From the NCBI GenBank assembly GCA_016713365.1, contig JADJPG010000094.1, forward strand, positions 1 through 15,106: a stretch of 15,106 nucleotides of DNA, given 5' to 3'. This DNA comes from Verrucomicrobiota bacterium. Its GTDB lineage: Bacteria > Verrucomicrobiota > Verrucomicrobiia > Limisphaerales > JADJPG01. A program made the position numbers and the translations under genes. A model generated the notes under the pieces. It searched no databases, was not told the DNA's origin, and saw only the letters and a list, made by a program, of their open reading frames with translations. Each line of letters opens with the position of its first letter. The first letter of the stretch is position 1. Positions 1 to 6,678 of the stretch are shown here, piece after piece.

Positions 1-54
1 AGGGTCGGCCAGAAGGCGCATAAGCATTTCGTGGCTGCGCTGCGGCGCTGGCAT
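1..54 (-). CDS. Possible start of a further gene, cut by the window edge
   Basis: An open frame on the minus strand starts at an ATG (54-52), 12 nt after the stop of the small Cys-rich ORF, and stays open to the edge. AGGG lies about 9 nt upstream as a weak ribosome binding site. The 18 visible codons begin MPAPQRSHEM and match nothing I recognise. A second ATG (62-60) in another frame is also open, so the frame is uncertain. The only support is its place at the end of a tightly packed operon. Confidence 0.2.
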   Translation of the reverse strand, partial: MPAPQRSHEMLMRLLADP

Positions 55-66
55 CGCTGCATGCCC

Positions 67-156
67 TTAGTTACAGCCCGGACAGCAGGCGGACAGCATT
101 GCCAGCAGCGCCGCCACTTTCCACCACTTCAGGATTAGCAAGAGCGCGACGTTCAC
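67..156 (-). CDS. Tiny Cys-rich lipoprotein-like peptide (29 aa)
   Basis: This is a GTG-started ORF of 29 codons. It begins 2 nt after the stop of the secreted HMA gene and is preceded by a strong purine-rich site, AAGGAAGG, about 9 nt upstream. The peptide has a basic, tryptophan-containing start (residues 9-13, LKWWK), a hydrophobic stretch and a lipobox-like LSAC, and ends CCPGCN. Almost nothing would remain after lipobox cleavage, so it could equally be a small membrane peptide with a metal-binding tail. The upstream HMA protein also carries paired cysteines (CC) near its N-terminus. I know of no named family. The case rests on the ribosome binding site, the tight spacing and the non-random cysteine cluster in a metal operon. 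Confidence 0.35.
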   Translation of the reverse strand: MNVALLLILKWWKVAALLAMLSACCPGCN

Positions 157-158
157 GT

Positions 159-802
159 TTACTTTCCTTCCTTCACCAATTGTTGGTTGATCTGCGAGTT
201 GACTCCCTTGGCGAACCACTTCTCCACCGAAGCGAACTCTTCAGGCGAGAGAGTTTCTTTTGCCTCTTTCAGAAGCTGCTGAGTGGCCGCTTCGACCGGC
301 GTGTTGTAGCGCTTTACAGCCCCTGACCACGCGGCCTTTTTGTCGCCGTCCAGCTTGAGCGCACCCACCGTGCCCCCGCCGCAAAGCTGTCCGGCGGATT
401 TCCCTTCACAGAATATCTGTGGCGACTTCTTTGCTGGCTCGGTCGCTTCCTCCGCTTTGAAGGTGTGGCGGTCGCCGCCGGCCTTGTCAACCGCCGCAAT
501 GAGTTGCTCGGTTTTGCTTTGGCAGCGTCCACGGTGACGACGGCCTGCTCTTTGTCCAAGCTCACTTCAGCGGCTTTCACGCCGTCAACCTTCTTGAGCG
601 CCTTCTGGACGCCCGCAGCGCACTTGTCGCAAGTCATGCCTGTGACCTTGAGTGTTACCGTGCTACCGGCTGCGATGGAGGCAGGTTTGAGTGTGACCTT
701 GCTGTCTTTCGCAGGAGCGGTCGGGCAGCACCCGTCTGCTGCCCGCGCCGAGGCGCAGCACAATAGCCCGCCAATGGCGAGTGTGGTCAGGATTGTTTTC
801 AT
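159..802 (-). CDS. Secreted HMA-domain metal-binding protein (MerP-like, with extra C-terminal domain); frame broken by a 1-base slip
   Basis: The start is the ATG at 802-800, with AAGGAA 8 nt upstream inside the end of the merTP gene. Residues 1-21 form a signal peptide ending ASARA. The mature protein starts with a CC pair and has a heavy-metal-associated domain with GMTCDKC (C58, C61). The frame then breaks at the A-run at 512-515. Continuing one frame over restores the end of the HMA fold (TEQLIAAVDKAG) and adds about 100 residues with Cys132 and Cys141, ending QQLVKEGK at 159. Restoring one A gives 214 aa. It probably binds Hg(II) or another soft metal in the periplasm. The C-terminal domain is not one I recognise. 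As written, the frame would give a 162-aa product with a nonsense tail. An assembly error, a real mutation or slippage at the A-run are all possible. Confidence 0.75.
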
Positions 803-805
803 TTT

Positions 806-1432
806 TTACTGTTCCTTTGTGTTTGTTGTTGTGGGTTCGGCTTTGAACCCGGTTTGGTCAATCGCCGCGATGATTCTCTCCGGCGAAAGTTTCGTGGCGT
901 CGTATCGCACGACGGCTTCTTTGGTGTCGAAGCTCACCTGCGCTTGCTGAACGCCAGTCTGCTTCTTCAAAACGGATTGGATATTGAGGGCGCACGCCGC
1001 GCAATCCATGCTCGGTATCTTCACTTTCAAGACGGCGCTGTTCGCGTCGGTGACAACGACGGGCGCGTTCGACTGCGTTCCACGGAGTATCGCCGACGAA
1101 AGACTAGGGAAAGCCGCCGTGACCAAAACTACGCCCGTGGCAAACCACAGAACCACCTTGTTCCATTTGGCAACGGGCTTGGTTGCGCAGGTCGAGCCTT
1201 CTTCGCAGGCGGTTTTCGGTTTCCGATATGTGAGATACCAAGCGAGTGCGAGCAACCCGAACGTGACGCCCAAAAACACGGGCCGCCATTTTTCAAACAC
1301 CGCCGACGCGGCAAACCCGCCTGCGCCCAGCGCCACGGCAAGTAGCGGACCGATGCAACACAGAGACGCGGTGATGGCGGCGAGAATGCTGCCGCCGAGC
1401 GTTGCCTTTTGTAGAGCTTTCGATTTGTCCAT
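806..1432 (-). CDS. merT: MerT-MerP fusion: mercuric transport protein with C-terminal HMA domain
   Basis: This 208-aa protein carries Hg(II) across the inner membrane. Three hydrophobic segments lie at about residues 13-38, 51-69 and 90-113. The first contains the vicinal pair C25-C26 (SLCCIGPL), and C76 and C82 lie in the loop between segments 2 and 3, which is essentially the cysteine spacing of classical MerT. Segment 3 is followed by a linker and an HMA domain with SMDCAAC (C144, C147). With a cytoplasmic N-terminus and three helices, that domain would face the periplasm, so it can replace a separate MerP. I chose ATG 1432 over an upstream TTG at 1450 because MerT proteins begin close to the first helix. 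It is the first gene after the MerR-type promoter at 1461-1492. The next gene starts 3 nt after its stop. Confidence 0.88.
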   Translation of the reverse strand: MDKSKALQKATLGGSILAAITASLCCIGPLLAVALGAGGFAASAVFEKWRPVFLGVTFGLLALAWYLTYRKPKTACEEGSTCATKPVAKWNKVVLWFATGVVLVTAAFPSLSSAILRGTQSNAPVVVTDANSAVLKVKIPSMDCAACALNIQSVLKKQTGVQQAQVSFDTKEAVVRYDATKLSPERIIAAIDQTGFKAEPTTTNTKEQ

Positions 1433-1460
1433 AAATTCTTTCACGTTCAATTTCTGGACG

Positions 1461-1492
1461 AATCTGCGGCCTCTACCTGACTAGAGGGTCAA
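1461..1492 (-). promoter_or_regulatory. MerR-type promoter/operator for the merTP genes
   Basis: Read on the minus strand: -35 TTGACC (1492-1487), a 20-bp spacer, and a weak -10 CAGATT (1466-1461). The spacer region holds a perfect inverted repeat, CCTCTA-N6-TAGAGG (1487-1470), centred 8.5 bp from the -35 box. Over-long 19-20-bp spacers with a dyad between the boxes are the hallmark of MerR-activated promoters. The site overlaps the last codons and stop of the upstream merR gene. Confidence 0.72.
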
Positions 1493-1951
1493 GGGCTTTC
1501 TTTACCTTCTTTTTTTGGGGAATCAGGGCTTCAGGCAAACCCTCGATCAAATCGCAAAACTCGGCGCGGCTGCTGCGGCGGCGGGCCGCGCTTTTTTTCC
1601 AGGCGGTCAGCGCGTGCTTGAGCCGGTCATGAAATTCCTGCAACTCCCGGAGCTTCTGTGCGGTTTCAGACAGGGTCGCTTCGGCAATCGCCAGGACACA
1701 GCGGCAAGTGGTCTTGCCTTCGCCGCGCAGGCTGAGAATGCGCTTCACTTCGTCGAGCGTGAAGCCGAGTGATTGCGCCCGCTTGATGAAACACAACTGC
1801 TTCAGCGCCGCTTCATCATAGACGCGATAGCCGCTGTCCGTGCGACGCGGGGCGGGGAGCAGCCCGCTCCGCTCGTAGAATCGAACGAGTCGGGCTTGAC
1901 TCCGGCCCGCTTCGCAAGCTGGCCGATGAGAAGCGGTTTGTCGTTTTCCAT
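1473..1951 (-). CDS. MerR-family metal-responsive regulator (first copy); frame broken by a 1-base slip in the HTH region
   Basis: MerR regulators bind the dyad between -35 and -10 and untwist the promoter when metal binds. The N-terminus (start ATG 1951) reads IGQLAKRAGVKPDS, then the frame breaks near 1886. One frame over, it continues RFYERSGLLPAPRR, then the dimerisation helix, and ends KKALDPLVR. Restoring one base gives 159 aa and a normal winged HTH (residues about 8-75). Candidate metal ligands are C83, C85 (TTCRCV) and C133 (AEFCDLIEG). The second copy has an extra Cys five residues before the last one; here that position is Ser. The start lies 13 nt after the HMA chaperone stop, so it is probably co-transcribed with the ATPase operon, and its own 3' end forms the merTP promoter. 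The metal could be Hg, or Zn/Cd/Pb as for ZntR/CadR types. Confidence 0.82.
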
Positions 1952-1964
1952 AGCAAGGGGAAAA

Positions 1965-2192
1965 TCAAGCGACGACTTTGCTCTGATAGCCGGTCTTGCT
2001 AATGCGTTCTGCAATCGCGGCGGCGTCCTGCTTCGCTGCATCAAACAGCACCTCGACGCGTTGTTTGCTGGCGCTTGCGCGAACTTGTCCGACGCCCGGC
2101 AGCGTCTTGAGCGCATGCTCGACGCGCTTTTCGCAACCTTCACAACCCAGCTTTTGGTCGCCGACAACCTCGAATGTAATAGTCTTAAACAT
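1965..2192 (-). CDS. Cytosolic HMA metallochaperone (CopZ/MerP-like, 75 aa)
   Basis: A single HMA (ferredoxin-like) domain fills the protein. The metal site is GCEGC (C17, C20), then a helix (EKRVEHALKTLPGV) and strands ending in KTGYQSKVVA. It has no signal peptide, so it should stay in the cytosol and pass metal to the HMA domain of the ATPase or to a regulator. Its ATG lies inside the last codons of the ATPase gene (8-nt overlap), which indicates translational coupling. MerP is normally exported, so this is a CopZ-type chaperone by location. Confidence 0.85.
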   Translation of the reverse strand: MFKTITFEVVGDQKLGCEGCEKRVEHALKTLPGVGQVRASASKQRVEVLFDAAKQDAAAIAERISKTGYQSKVVA

Positions 2193-4707
2193 GGCCTGAG
2201 TCTCCCGTTAATGTTTCGCCTGAGCGAACGAATCGCGTCACTTGAGTATCTGCTTCTGGCGCTCTGGAGGCAATCTGCGGCGCTTGCCCAACCGTCTTGA
2301 GCGCCTGGAAGAAATACGTGCCGCGACTCCACAGTGAATTGATGAAGATTGAAGTCACGCTCGCTGCCATCGCGACCATCCCCCAGATCGGATAAACCAA
2401 TCCGGTCGCGGCTGCCGGAATCCCGATGCCGTTAAACGTGAATGCAAGGATTACGTTTTGCAGCATCTTTCCATAACTATAGCGGCTGATCTCGTAAGCA
2501 TCGAGCACGGCGCTCACGCGCTTGTTGAGAATAATCACATCGGCGGATTCAATTGCGATGTCCGCTCCGCTGCCAAAGGCGATGCCGACCTCCGCTTGCA
2601 TCAGGGCGGGGGCGTCGTTGATACCGTCGCCGACCATGGCCACGCGCGCGCTTTCCTGAAGCTTGCGGATCATCGCTGCTTTCTCGGCTGGCAATACGCG
2701 TGCATGAACGTCTTCGATACCAGCGGCTCGTGCGAAGTGTTGCGCCGCGCGCTCGTTATCGCCAGTGATAAGACTGGTGCGAATGCCCATCGCGTGCAGT
2801 CGGCGAACCGTCTCCGCCGCATCAGGCCGCAGTGCATCGCCCAGCGCCAGAAGCCCGAGCAGCACGCCGTCCCGTGCCACGGCAATGACCGTCAGCCCTT
2901 GCGCTTCAAGCTCACCGATTCGGTTTTGCTGAGTCGCCAGATTCACTTTTTGTGCGGCAAGAAAAGTCGGACTGCCGACCATCAGACTGGCGTCACCAAG
3001 ACGCGCTTTCACACCGTGGCCCGTCACGGACTCGAATCCCTCCACTTCCGTCAGCGCGATGCTGCGCTTGAACGCCTCTTCCACGACCGCCCTGGCCAGC
3101 GGATGTTCTGAACCCGCTTCTGCGGATGCTGCGAGCGCGAGTAATTCCGCCTCTGTGCCGAGCACAGGGACAATCTCACGCAAAGCCGGGTGACCTTCGG
3201 TAAGCGTTCCGGTCTTGTCGAAAACCACGCGTTGCACGCGGCGTAGCGCTTGAAAGGCTTCGCCGGTGCGCATGAGCACGCCGCGTTCAGCGGCTTCGCC
3301 CGCGCCACGCACGATGGACAGAGGCGCGGAAATTCCGACGGCACAGGGATAGCCCATGACGAGCACGCTCAAGCCGGCAAACATCGCCCGCTGCAAATCC
3401 GGTGAGCCTCCAGTGATGAGCGGAAAGACGAGCCAGAAGAGGGTCGCGCCGGCCGCCGTGAGCAGCACGATGGGCGTGTAAACGCGAAGCACGCGGTCCA
3501 CAAGATGCAACAGGCCGGGCTTCAAGGCGCGGGCATCTTCCACGCTTCGGATTACTTGCCTCAGAAAACTTTCTTCACCGACGACAGAGACGCGCACGAG
3601 CAGCGTCCCGTGACCGTTGAGCGAGCCGCTCACAATCCGGTCTCCCTTGCGCTTCTCGGTTGGAATCGGTTCGCCGGTGATGAGCGACTCGTCCACGTCG
3701 GATTCTCCCGACTCGACTTCACCGTCCACTGGCACTCGCCCGCCGGGACGGATGCGCACCAAGTCGCCGACACGCACCTCTTCGAGCGGCACTTCCTGTT
3801 CTTGGCCGTTCCTGACGACGTGCGCAACGTCAGGCTCAAGATCCAAAAGCTTTTTGACCGCCTGCGAACTGCGAGTTTTCACAATCAGCGACAGCCACTC
3901 GGAAAAGACGTGATAGGTGAGCACCATCACCGCGACCGAGAAAAAGGCGGTCGTCGGATAATTCGGAGGCTGAAATGCCAGGCCGACTATCCCGCCCACA
4001 AGTCCAGCGAACGCACCAAACTCGACTAGCACATGCTGATTAAGGATGCCGCGCCACAGCGCCGCTGCCGCCATTTTCACGATATGCCCGCCCACACCGA
4101 AGATGAGCAGCACGGCGAGTCCGCCAGCGAACCACGGAGTAGCCGCGCCGAATGCTCCGCTCAATTGAAGCGCGTAGATGCCCGCGCCAGCCGCGGCGAG
4201 AACAGCCGAGCCGGCAAACGCCAAGCCAAGACCATAGCTTCGCAGAACGACGAACGAGAACACTACAAGGCTCGCGATAGAAAACACGCACAGCCAGAAC
4301 CACGGGCTGCTGACCGGGTATCCGGCCAATCCCATCGCGGCAATGCTCATCGCGAGCGCCGTCAGGAAGCGTCCACGCTCACGCACCAGCGCGCGTTCTT
4401 CTTCCTCAAACGGACGCACCTTGCGCGGGTCGGAAACGGTGTAGCCAATGTCCTTGAGCGTTTGCAGGAGGTTCTCGGCTCGTGCCACACTCGGGTCGTA
4501 TTCGATGAGCGCCTGTTCATGGGTCAGGCTCACTGCCACTTTGTCCACGCCGGGCCGCTTACGCAGCGCCTTTTCAATCGTGCCGGTGCATAACGAACAA
4601 TGCAGTCCGCCGATATGCGCGCGGATTCGGCGTCGGCCCGGCAGTTTGGAAGGTTCTTCGCTCCAGAAACGCGGAGCAGATTCAACGGTCATCGCGAGAT
4701 TCATCAT
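2185..4707 (-). CDS. Heavy-metal-translocating P1B-type ATPase with N-terminal HMA domain
   Basis: This 840-aa pump uses ATP to move soft-metal cations across the inner membrane, most likely outward. In order: HMA domain with GLHCSLC (C37, C40); N-terminal helices (about 115-245); actuator domain with SLITGEP (341-347); a membrane motif that reads YPC (453-455) where most P1B pumps have CPC; phosphorylation site DKTGT (D497); SEHPLA (533-538); ITGDN (647-651); GDGINDAP (693-700); and a last helix pair with FNGIGIP and MAASVTS. These differ slightly from the usual YN and MxxSS signatures of Cu pumps, so the metal is open; Hg, Zn/Cd/Pb or Cu are possible. AAAGG lies 4 nt before ATG 4707. The gene sits 24 nt after merC and overlaps the chaperone gene. 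Confidence 0.93.
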   Translation of the reverse strand: MMNLAMTVESAPRFWSEEPSKLPGRRRIRAHIGGLHCSLCTGTIEKALRKRPGVDKVAVSLTHEQALIEYDPSVARAENLLQTLKDIGYTVSDPRKVRPFEEEERALVRERGRFLTALAMSIAAMGLAGYPVSSPWFWLCVFSIASLVVFSFVVLRSYGLGLAFAGSAVLAAAGAGIYALQLSGAFGAATPWFAGGLAVLLIFGVGGHIVKMAAAALWRGILNQHVLVEFGAFAGLVGGIVGLAFQPPNYPTTAFFSVAVMVLTYHVFSEWLSLIVKTRSSQAVKKLLDLEPDVAHVVRNGQEQEVPLEEVRVGDLVRIRPGGRVPVDGEVESGESDVDESLITGEPIPTEKRKGDRIVSGSLNGHGTLLVRVSVVGEESFLRQVIRSVEDARALKPGLLHLVDRVLRVYTPIVLLTAAGATLFWLVFPLITGGSPDLQRAMFAGLSVLVMGYPCAVGISAPLSIVRGAGEAAERGVLMRTGEAFQALRRVQRVVFDKTGTLTEGHPALREIVPVLGTEAELLALAASAEAGSEHPLARAVVEEAFKRSIALTEVEGFESVTGHGVKARLGDASLMVGSPTFLAAQKVNLATQQNRIGELEAQGLTVIAVARDGVLLGLLALGDALRPDAAETVRRLHAMGIRTSLITGDNERAAQHFARAAGIEDVHARVLPAEKAAMIRKLQESARVAMVGDGINDAPALMQAEVGIAFGSGADIAIESADVIILNKRVSAVLDAYEISRYSYGKMLQNVILAFTFNGIGIPAAATGLVYPIWGMVAMAASVTSIFINSLWSRGTYFFQALKTVGQAPQIASRAPEADTQVTRFVRSGETLTGDSGHV

Positions 4708-4731
4708 TTGCCTTTCGTCTTGCTTGAAACT

Positions 4732-5178
4732 TCAGACTTTGCGCTCCGGTGCTTCGGCACAGCGGCAACAGTTGCGTTTGATTCTCAGGTTGACGAGCGA
4801 AGTTCCGACCAACACCGCCACGCCCAGCCACATCACCACGGGCTCGAACCAGACGTTGCGCCCGGCGTAAACAGCGGCCGCACCGATCATCCATGCCGGC
4901 AGAACCCACCAGCGGCGATGGAATTTTGCCGCCCACGCGAGCGAGCCAACGCTCACCAAAAGCAGGACGATAAGGACGCCGTGCATTACTTGAGTGGCCA
5001 CCGCGCCCAAGCCGATGGAAGTCAACAAAGCTCCAAGGGCCGGAATGCAGAACGGGCATTTGATTGCTGCCGTCGAAGTCAAAACGGATGCGATTCCGCC
5101 CAGCCATTTGCTTCCAGTGGCGGCGTTCCTGTTTTTGGCCTCGGCCAGCGCCGCAGTTTCAATCGTCTGCTTTTTCAT
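4732..5178 (-). CDS. merC: MerC-like inner-membrane metal transport protein
   Basis: This 148-aa membrane protein has about four hydrophobic segments (roughly 26-58, 64-84, 91-106 and 111-130). The first contains KCPFCIP (C41, C44). The C-terminus carries NCCRC (136-140). MerC of the Tn21 type is similar in length, has four helices, a CxxC in the first and a Cys pair near the C-terminus. MerF and MerT are alternatives, but MerF is shorter and MerT has a vicinal Cys pair. It probably brings Hg(II) or a similar ion into the cytosol. The ATG lies about 9 nt downstream of the predicted -10 of the preceding promoter and has no clear ribosome binding site, so the mRNA may be nearly leaderless. The ATPase gene follows. 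Confidence 0.75.
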   Translation of the reverse strand: MKKQTIETAALAEAKNRNAATGSKWLGGIASVLTSTAAIKCPFCIPALGALLTSIGLGAVATQVMHGVLIVLLLVSVGSLAWAAKFHRRWWVLPAWMIGAAAVYAGRNVWFEPVVMWLGVAVLVGTSLVNLRIKRNCCRCAEAPERKV

Positions 5179-5186
5179 ACTGCGGC

Positions 5187-5218
5187 ACTCTACGCCTTGG
5201 AGCTAAGTCCAAGGTCAA
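5187..5218 (-). promoter_or_regulatory. MerR-type promoter/operator for merC and the ATPase operon
   Basis: Read on the minus strand: -35 TTGACC (5218-5213), a 20-bp spacer, and -10 TAGAGT (5192-5187). It contains a perfect inverted repeat, CCTTGGA-N6-TCCAAGG (5214-5195), centred 8.5 bp from the -35, the same geometry as the merTP promoter but with different half-sites. It overlaps the final codons and stop of the upstream merR gene. The expected transcription start is only a few bases from the merC ATG. Confidence 0.75.
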
Positions 5219-5653
5219 GGGCCTTTTTCACCCGTTTTTCAAGTGGTGGAGAGCCGCTTGAAATCTGGGGCAGACGCTCAATCAAATCGCAAAACTCGCC
5301 CGCGCATTTCCGTTGCCGTGACGTTTCCTTCTCCCATTTCGGCACGACGGCGGCCAATTCTCGCCGAAACTCCTGCAGGGCCGCGATTCGCGCGTCCAAC
5401 TCCTGCAAGTGTTTCTTGCCCACGTCGGCCACGCACCGGCAGGGCGCGCGGCCTTGCTCGCGCAGATCGAGAATCTCTCTGATTTCTTCCAAAGCAAAAC
5501 CCAGCGCCTGGGCTTTCTTGATAAATTGAACGCGGCCAAGGGCATCCGTCCGATAAAGGCGATAATTCGAGGCGGAGCGGTCTGGTTTCGGCAACAGTCC
5601 AAACCGTTCATAATAATGCAGGACTGTCCGCGCATTTTGTGTAGCTGATACAT
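5190..5653 (-). CDS. MerR-family metal-responsive regulator (second copy) with damaged N-terminus
   Basis: From NARTVLHYYERFGLLPK onward this is a clear MerR protein: second half of the HTH, wing (SNYRLY), long dimer helix and C-terminal metal region. Candidate ligands are in APCRC and KCAGEFC, so it keeps the extra Cys the other copy lacks. It ends KKALDLGLSSKA inside the merC promoter. The start cannot be placed. The frame runs on upstream as CLCEDVSATQ with no nearby ATG or GTG, while an ATG at 5653 (MYQLHK) is in another frame and joins only if one base is restored near 5635, giving a short first helix. Either the first HTH helix was lost at a recombination junction with the plus-strand block, or the sequence has an indel. 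The 5653 start is a compromise. Confidence 0.7.
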
Positions 5654-5687
5654 CTTCGCACAGACAGTTTCTGGTGAACTGCCAGGC

Positions 5688-5966
5688 ATGAGCACAACTG
5701 TGACTCCGAAGCCGGGCAGTCAACTCTGGGGCATTTACCACACCGACCGGGAACACGCCCGCGAGTTGGGTGATCCACTTCGGACCACCATCGAAGCGCC
5801 GACGAAACTCGCCGCTGAAGAAGCGGCGGCCAAACTCGGCTTTGGCAATCCGTGGGCACACCCGATTGCACCGGAAGTTGTCAGGTTGACACGGTTCGTC
5901 CTCAAAAAACATCCGGGCCATCGGCAAGAACTCGCACACAAACCATCACACGGCATCCGTATCTGA
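5688..5966 (+). CDS. Conserved-looking hypothetical protein (92 aa)
   Basis: The product begins MSTTVTPKPGSQLWGIYHTD and continues with a charged segment rich in Ala and Glu (APTKLAAEEAAAKLGFG), then PWAHPIAPEVVRLTRFV and a basic tail. It looks like a small soluble protein with no signal or membrane segment. I do not recognise the family. The next gene starts 2 nt after its stop, so the two form a pair that opens the plus-strand block. No clear ribosome binding site precedes the ATG. The start lies within about 35 bp of the broken N-terminus of the minus-strand merR, which supports a junction here. Confidence 0.6.
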   Translation: MSTTVTPKPGSQLWGIYHTDREHARELGDPLRTTIEAPTKLAAEEAAAKLGFGNPWAHPIAPEVVRLTRFVLKKHPGHRQELAHKPSHGIRI

Positions 5967-5968
5967 TT

Positions 5969-6223
5969 ATGCAAACACCAACCACAGCTCAATTACGCAC
6001 CGCAATCGAAGTGCTGAACAAACTTGGCGAGCGTCTCAATACCCACGCCGAACATTCCGTGATGCAACTGGCGGAATCACCACTTGGCGCTCACTACGCC
6101 GGGCGCATCGAAGTGGGGACAATTGAACAAACCACCCGCATTGAGTCCGTTGCCACACAGTTGAAGAACTGGCGCGACGAATTGTTGGAGCAAAGGAGGC
6201 AGTGTGTTTCTCATCATGTTTAA
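5969..6223 (+). CDS. Hypothetical protein (84 aa), mostly helical
   Basis: The protein begins MQTPTTAQLRTAIEVLNKLG and is predicted to be almost wholly helical, with regularly spaced hydrophobic residues and many charged ones, ending in KNWRDELLEQRR. There are no membrane or secretion signals and I do not recognise the family. I chose ATG 5969, 2 nt after the preceding stop, over an in-frame ATG at 5852, because that longer frame overlaps the preceding gene and its extra part reads like an out-of-frame shadow. A hairpin follows 18 bp after the stop, then the repeat region. Confidence 0.6.
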   Translation: MQTPTTAQLRTAIEVLNKLGERLNTHAEHSVMQLAESPLGAHYAGRIEVGTIEQTTRIESVATQLKNWRDELLEQRRQCVSHHV

Positions 6224-6241
6224 GACAGGGCACGCTTTACC

Positions 6242-6257
6242 CCTTGCTGGCGCAAGG
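6242..6257. other. Short perfect hairpin after the two-gene pair
   Basis: CCTTGC and GCAAGG form a 6-bp stem around a 4-nt loop (TGGC), 18 bp after the stop of the 84-aa gene. No T-run follows on the plus strand, so it is at best a weak terminator. It also marks the left edge of the repeat-rich stretch and could be part of it. Confidence 0.3.
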
Positions 6258-6264
6258 CTTCTGC

Positions 6265-6610
6265 GTCCGCGAAGCAGTCGCGGTGAACACGCGGAGCATC
6301 CGCGCGAAGTGAGCGGCTCATGGCCGCGAGCGCGGCAAATCCGCGACCGTGATTCGGTCGAGAACAAGACGCGGACACAAACTGTCCGTGTCCGCGAACA
6401 ATCCGTGTCCGCGTTCAGTCCGCGCAAACAGGCGCGTCCGCGAACAGGCCGCGTTCTCGGCAACGCAGCGGACTCGACAGTCCGCGAATCGGCAGCGGCC
6501 ACGGACTCAAACTGTCCGCAGACAGTCCGCAGCCCTGAACTGTCCACGTCCCCGAACTGGTCACGGGCGGAATCTGTCCGCGAGCATGGCCCGGCAACGA
6601 ATTGTCCGCG
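6265..6610 (+). repeat. Array of TCCGCG-core direct repeats: candidate partition centromere or operator
   Basis: The 455-bp stretch 6224-6678 has no convincing gene. It holds ten TCCGCG cores on the plus strand at 6266, 6299, 6340, 6391, 6408, 6419, 6437, 6481, 6577 and 6605, plus TCCGCA at 6515 and 6526. Many extend to TGTCCGCG or TCCGCGAA. Spacings from 6391 onward are 17, 11, 18, 44, 34, 11, 51 and 28, close to sums of 11 and 17. The array stops about 70 bp before a small HTH gene followed by a ParA-type ATPase. In StbABC-type operons the HTH protein binds direct repeats just upstream of its own gene, so this is a candidate segregation or autoregulation site. Origin iterons or part of an oriT are alternatives. 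Confidence 0.6.
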
Positions 6611-6678
6611 TCGTTGCATCGCCGTGTCCATCCTGCCACCGATCATTTTCCCGGTTCACATCCGCATCGCTCCCGCCT

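Noticed and set aside
4600..5529. 309-codon plus-strand ORF across merC and merR
   Set aside because: It lies opposite clear membrane-protein and regulator genes and its sequence is low-complexity and Arg/Ser-rich, typical of a shadow frame.
6242..6257. Strong intrinsic terminator
   Set aside because: The stem is only 6 bp and no T-run follows, so it is listed only as a weak hairpin.
6265..6610. CRISPR array
   Set aside because: The repeat core is only 6-10 bp, spacing is irregular (11 to 51 bp) and there are no cas1/cas2 genes. The Cas4-like gene belongs to the Argonaute operon.
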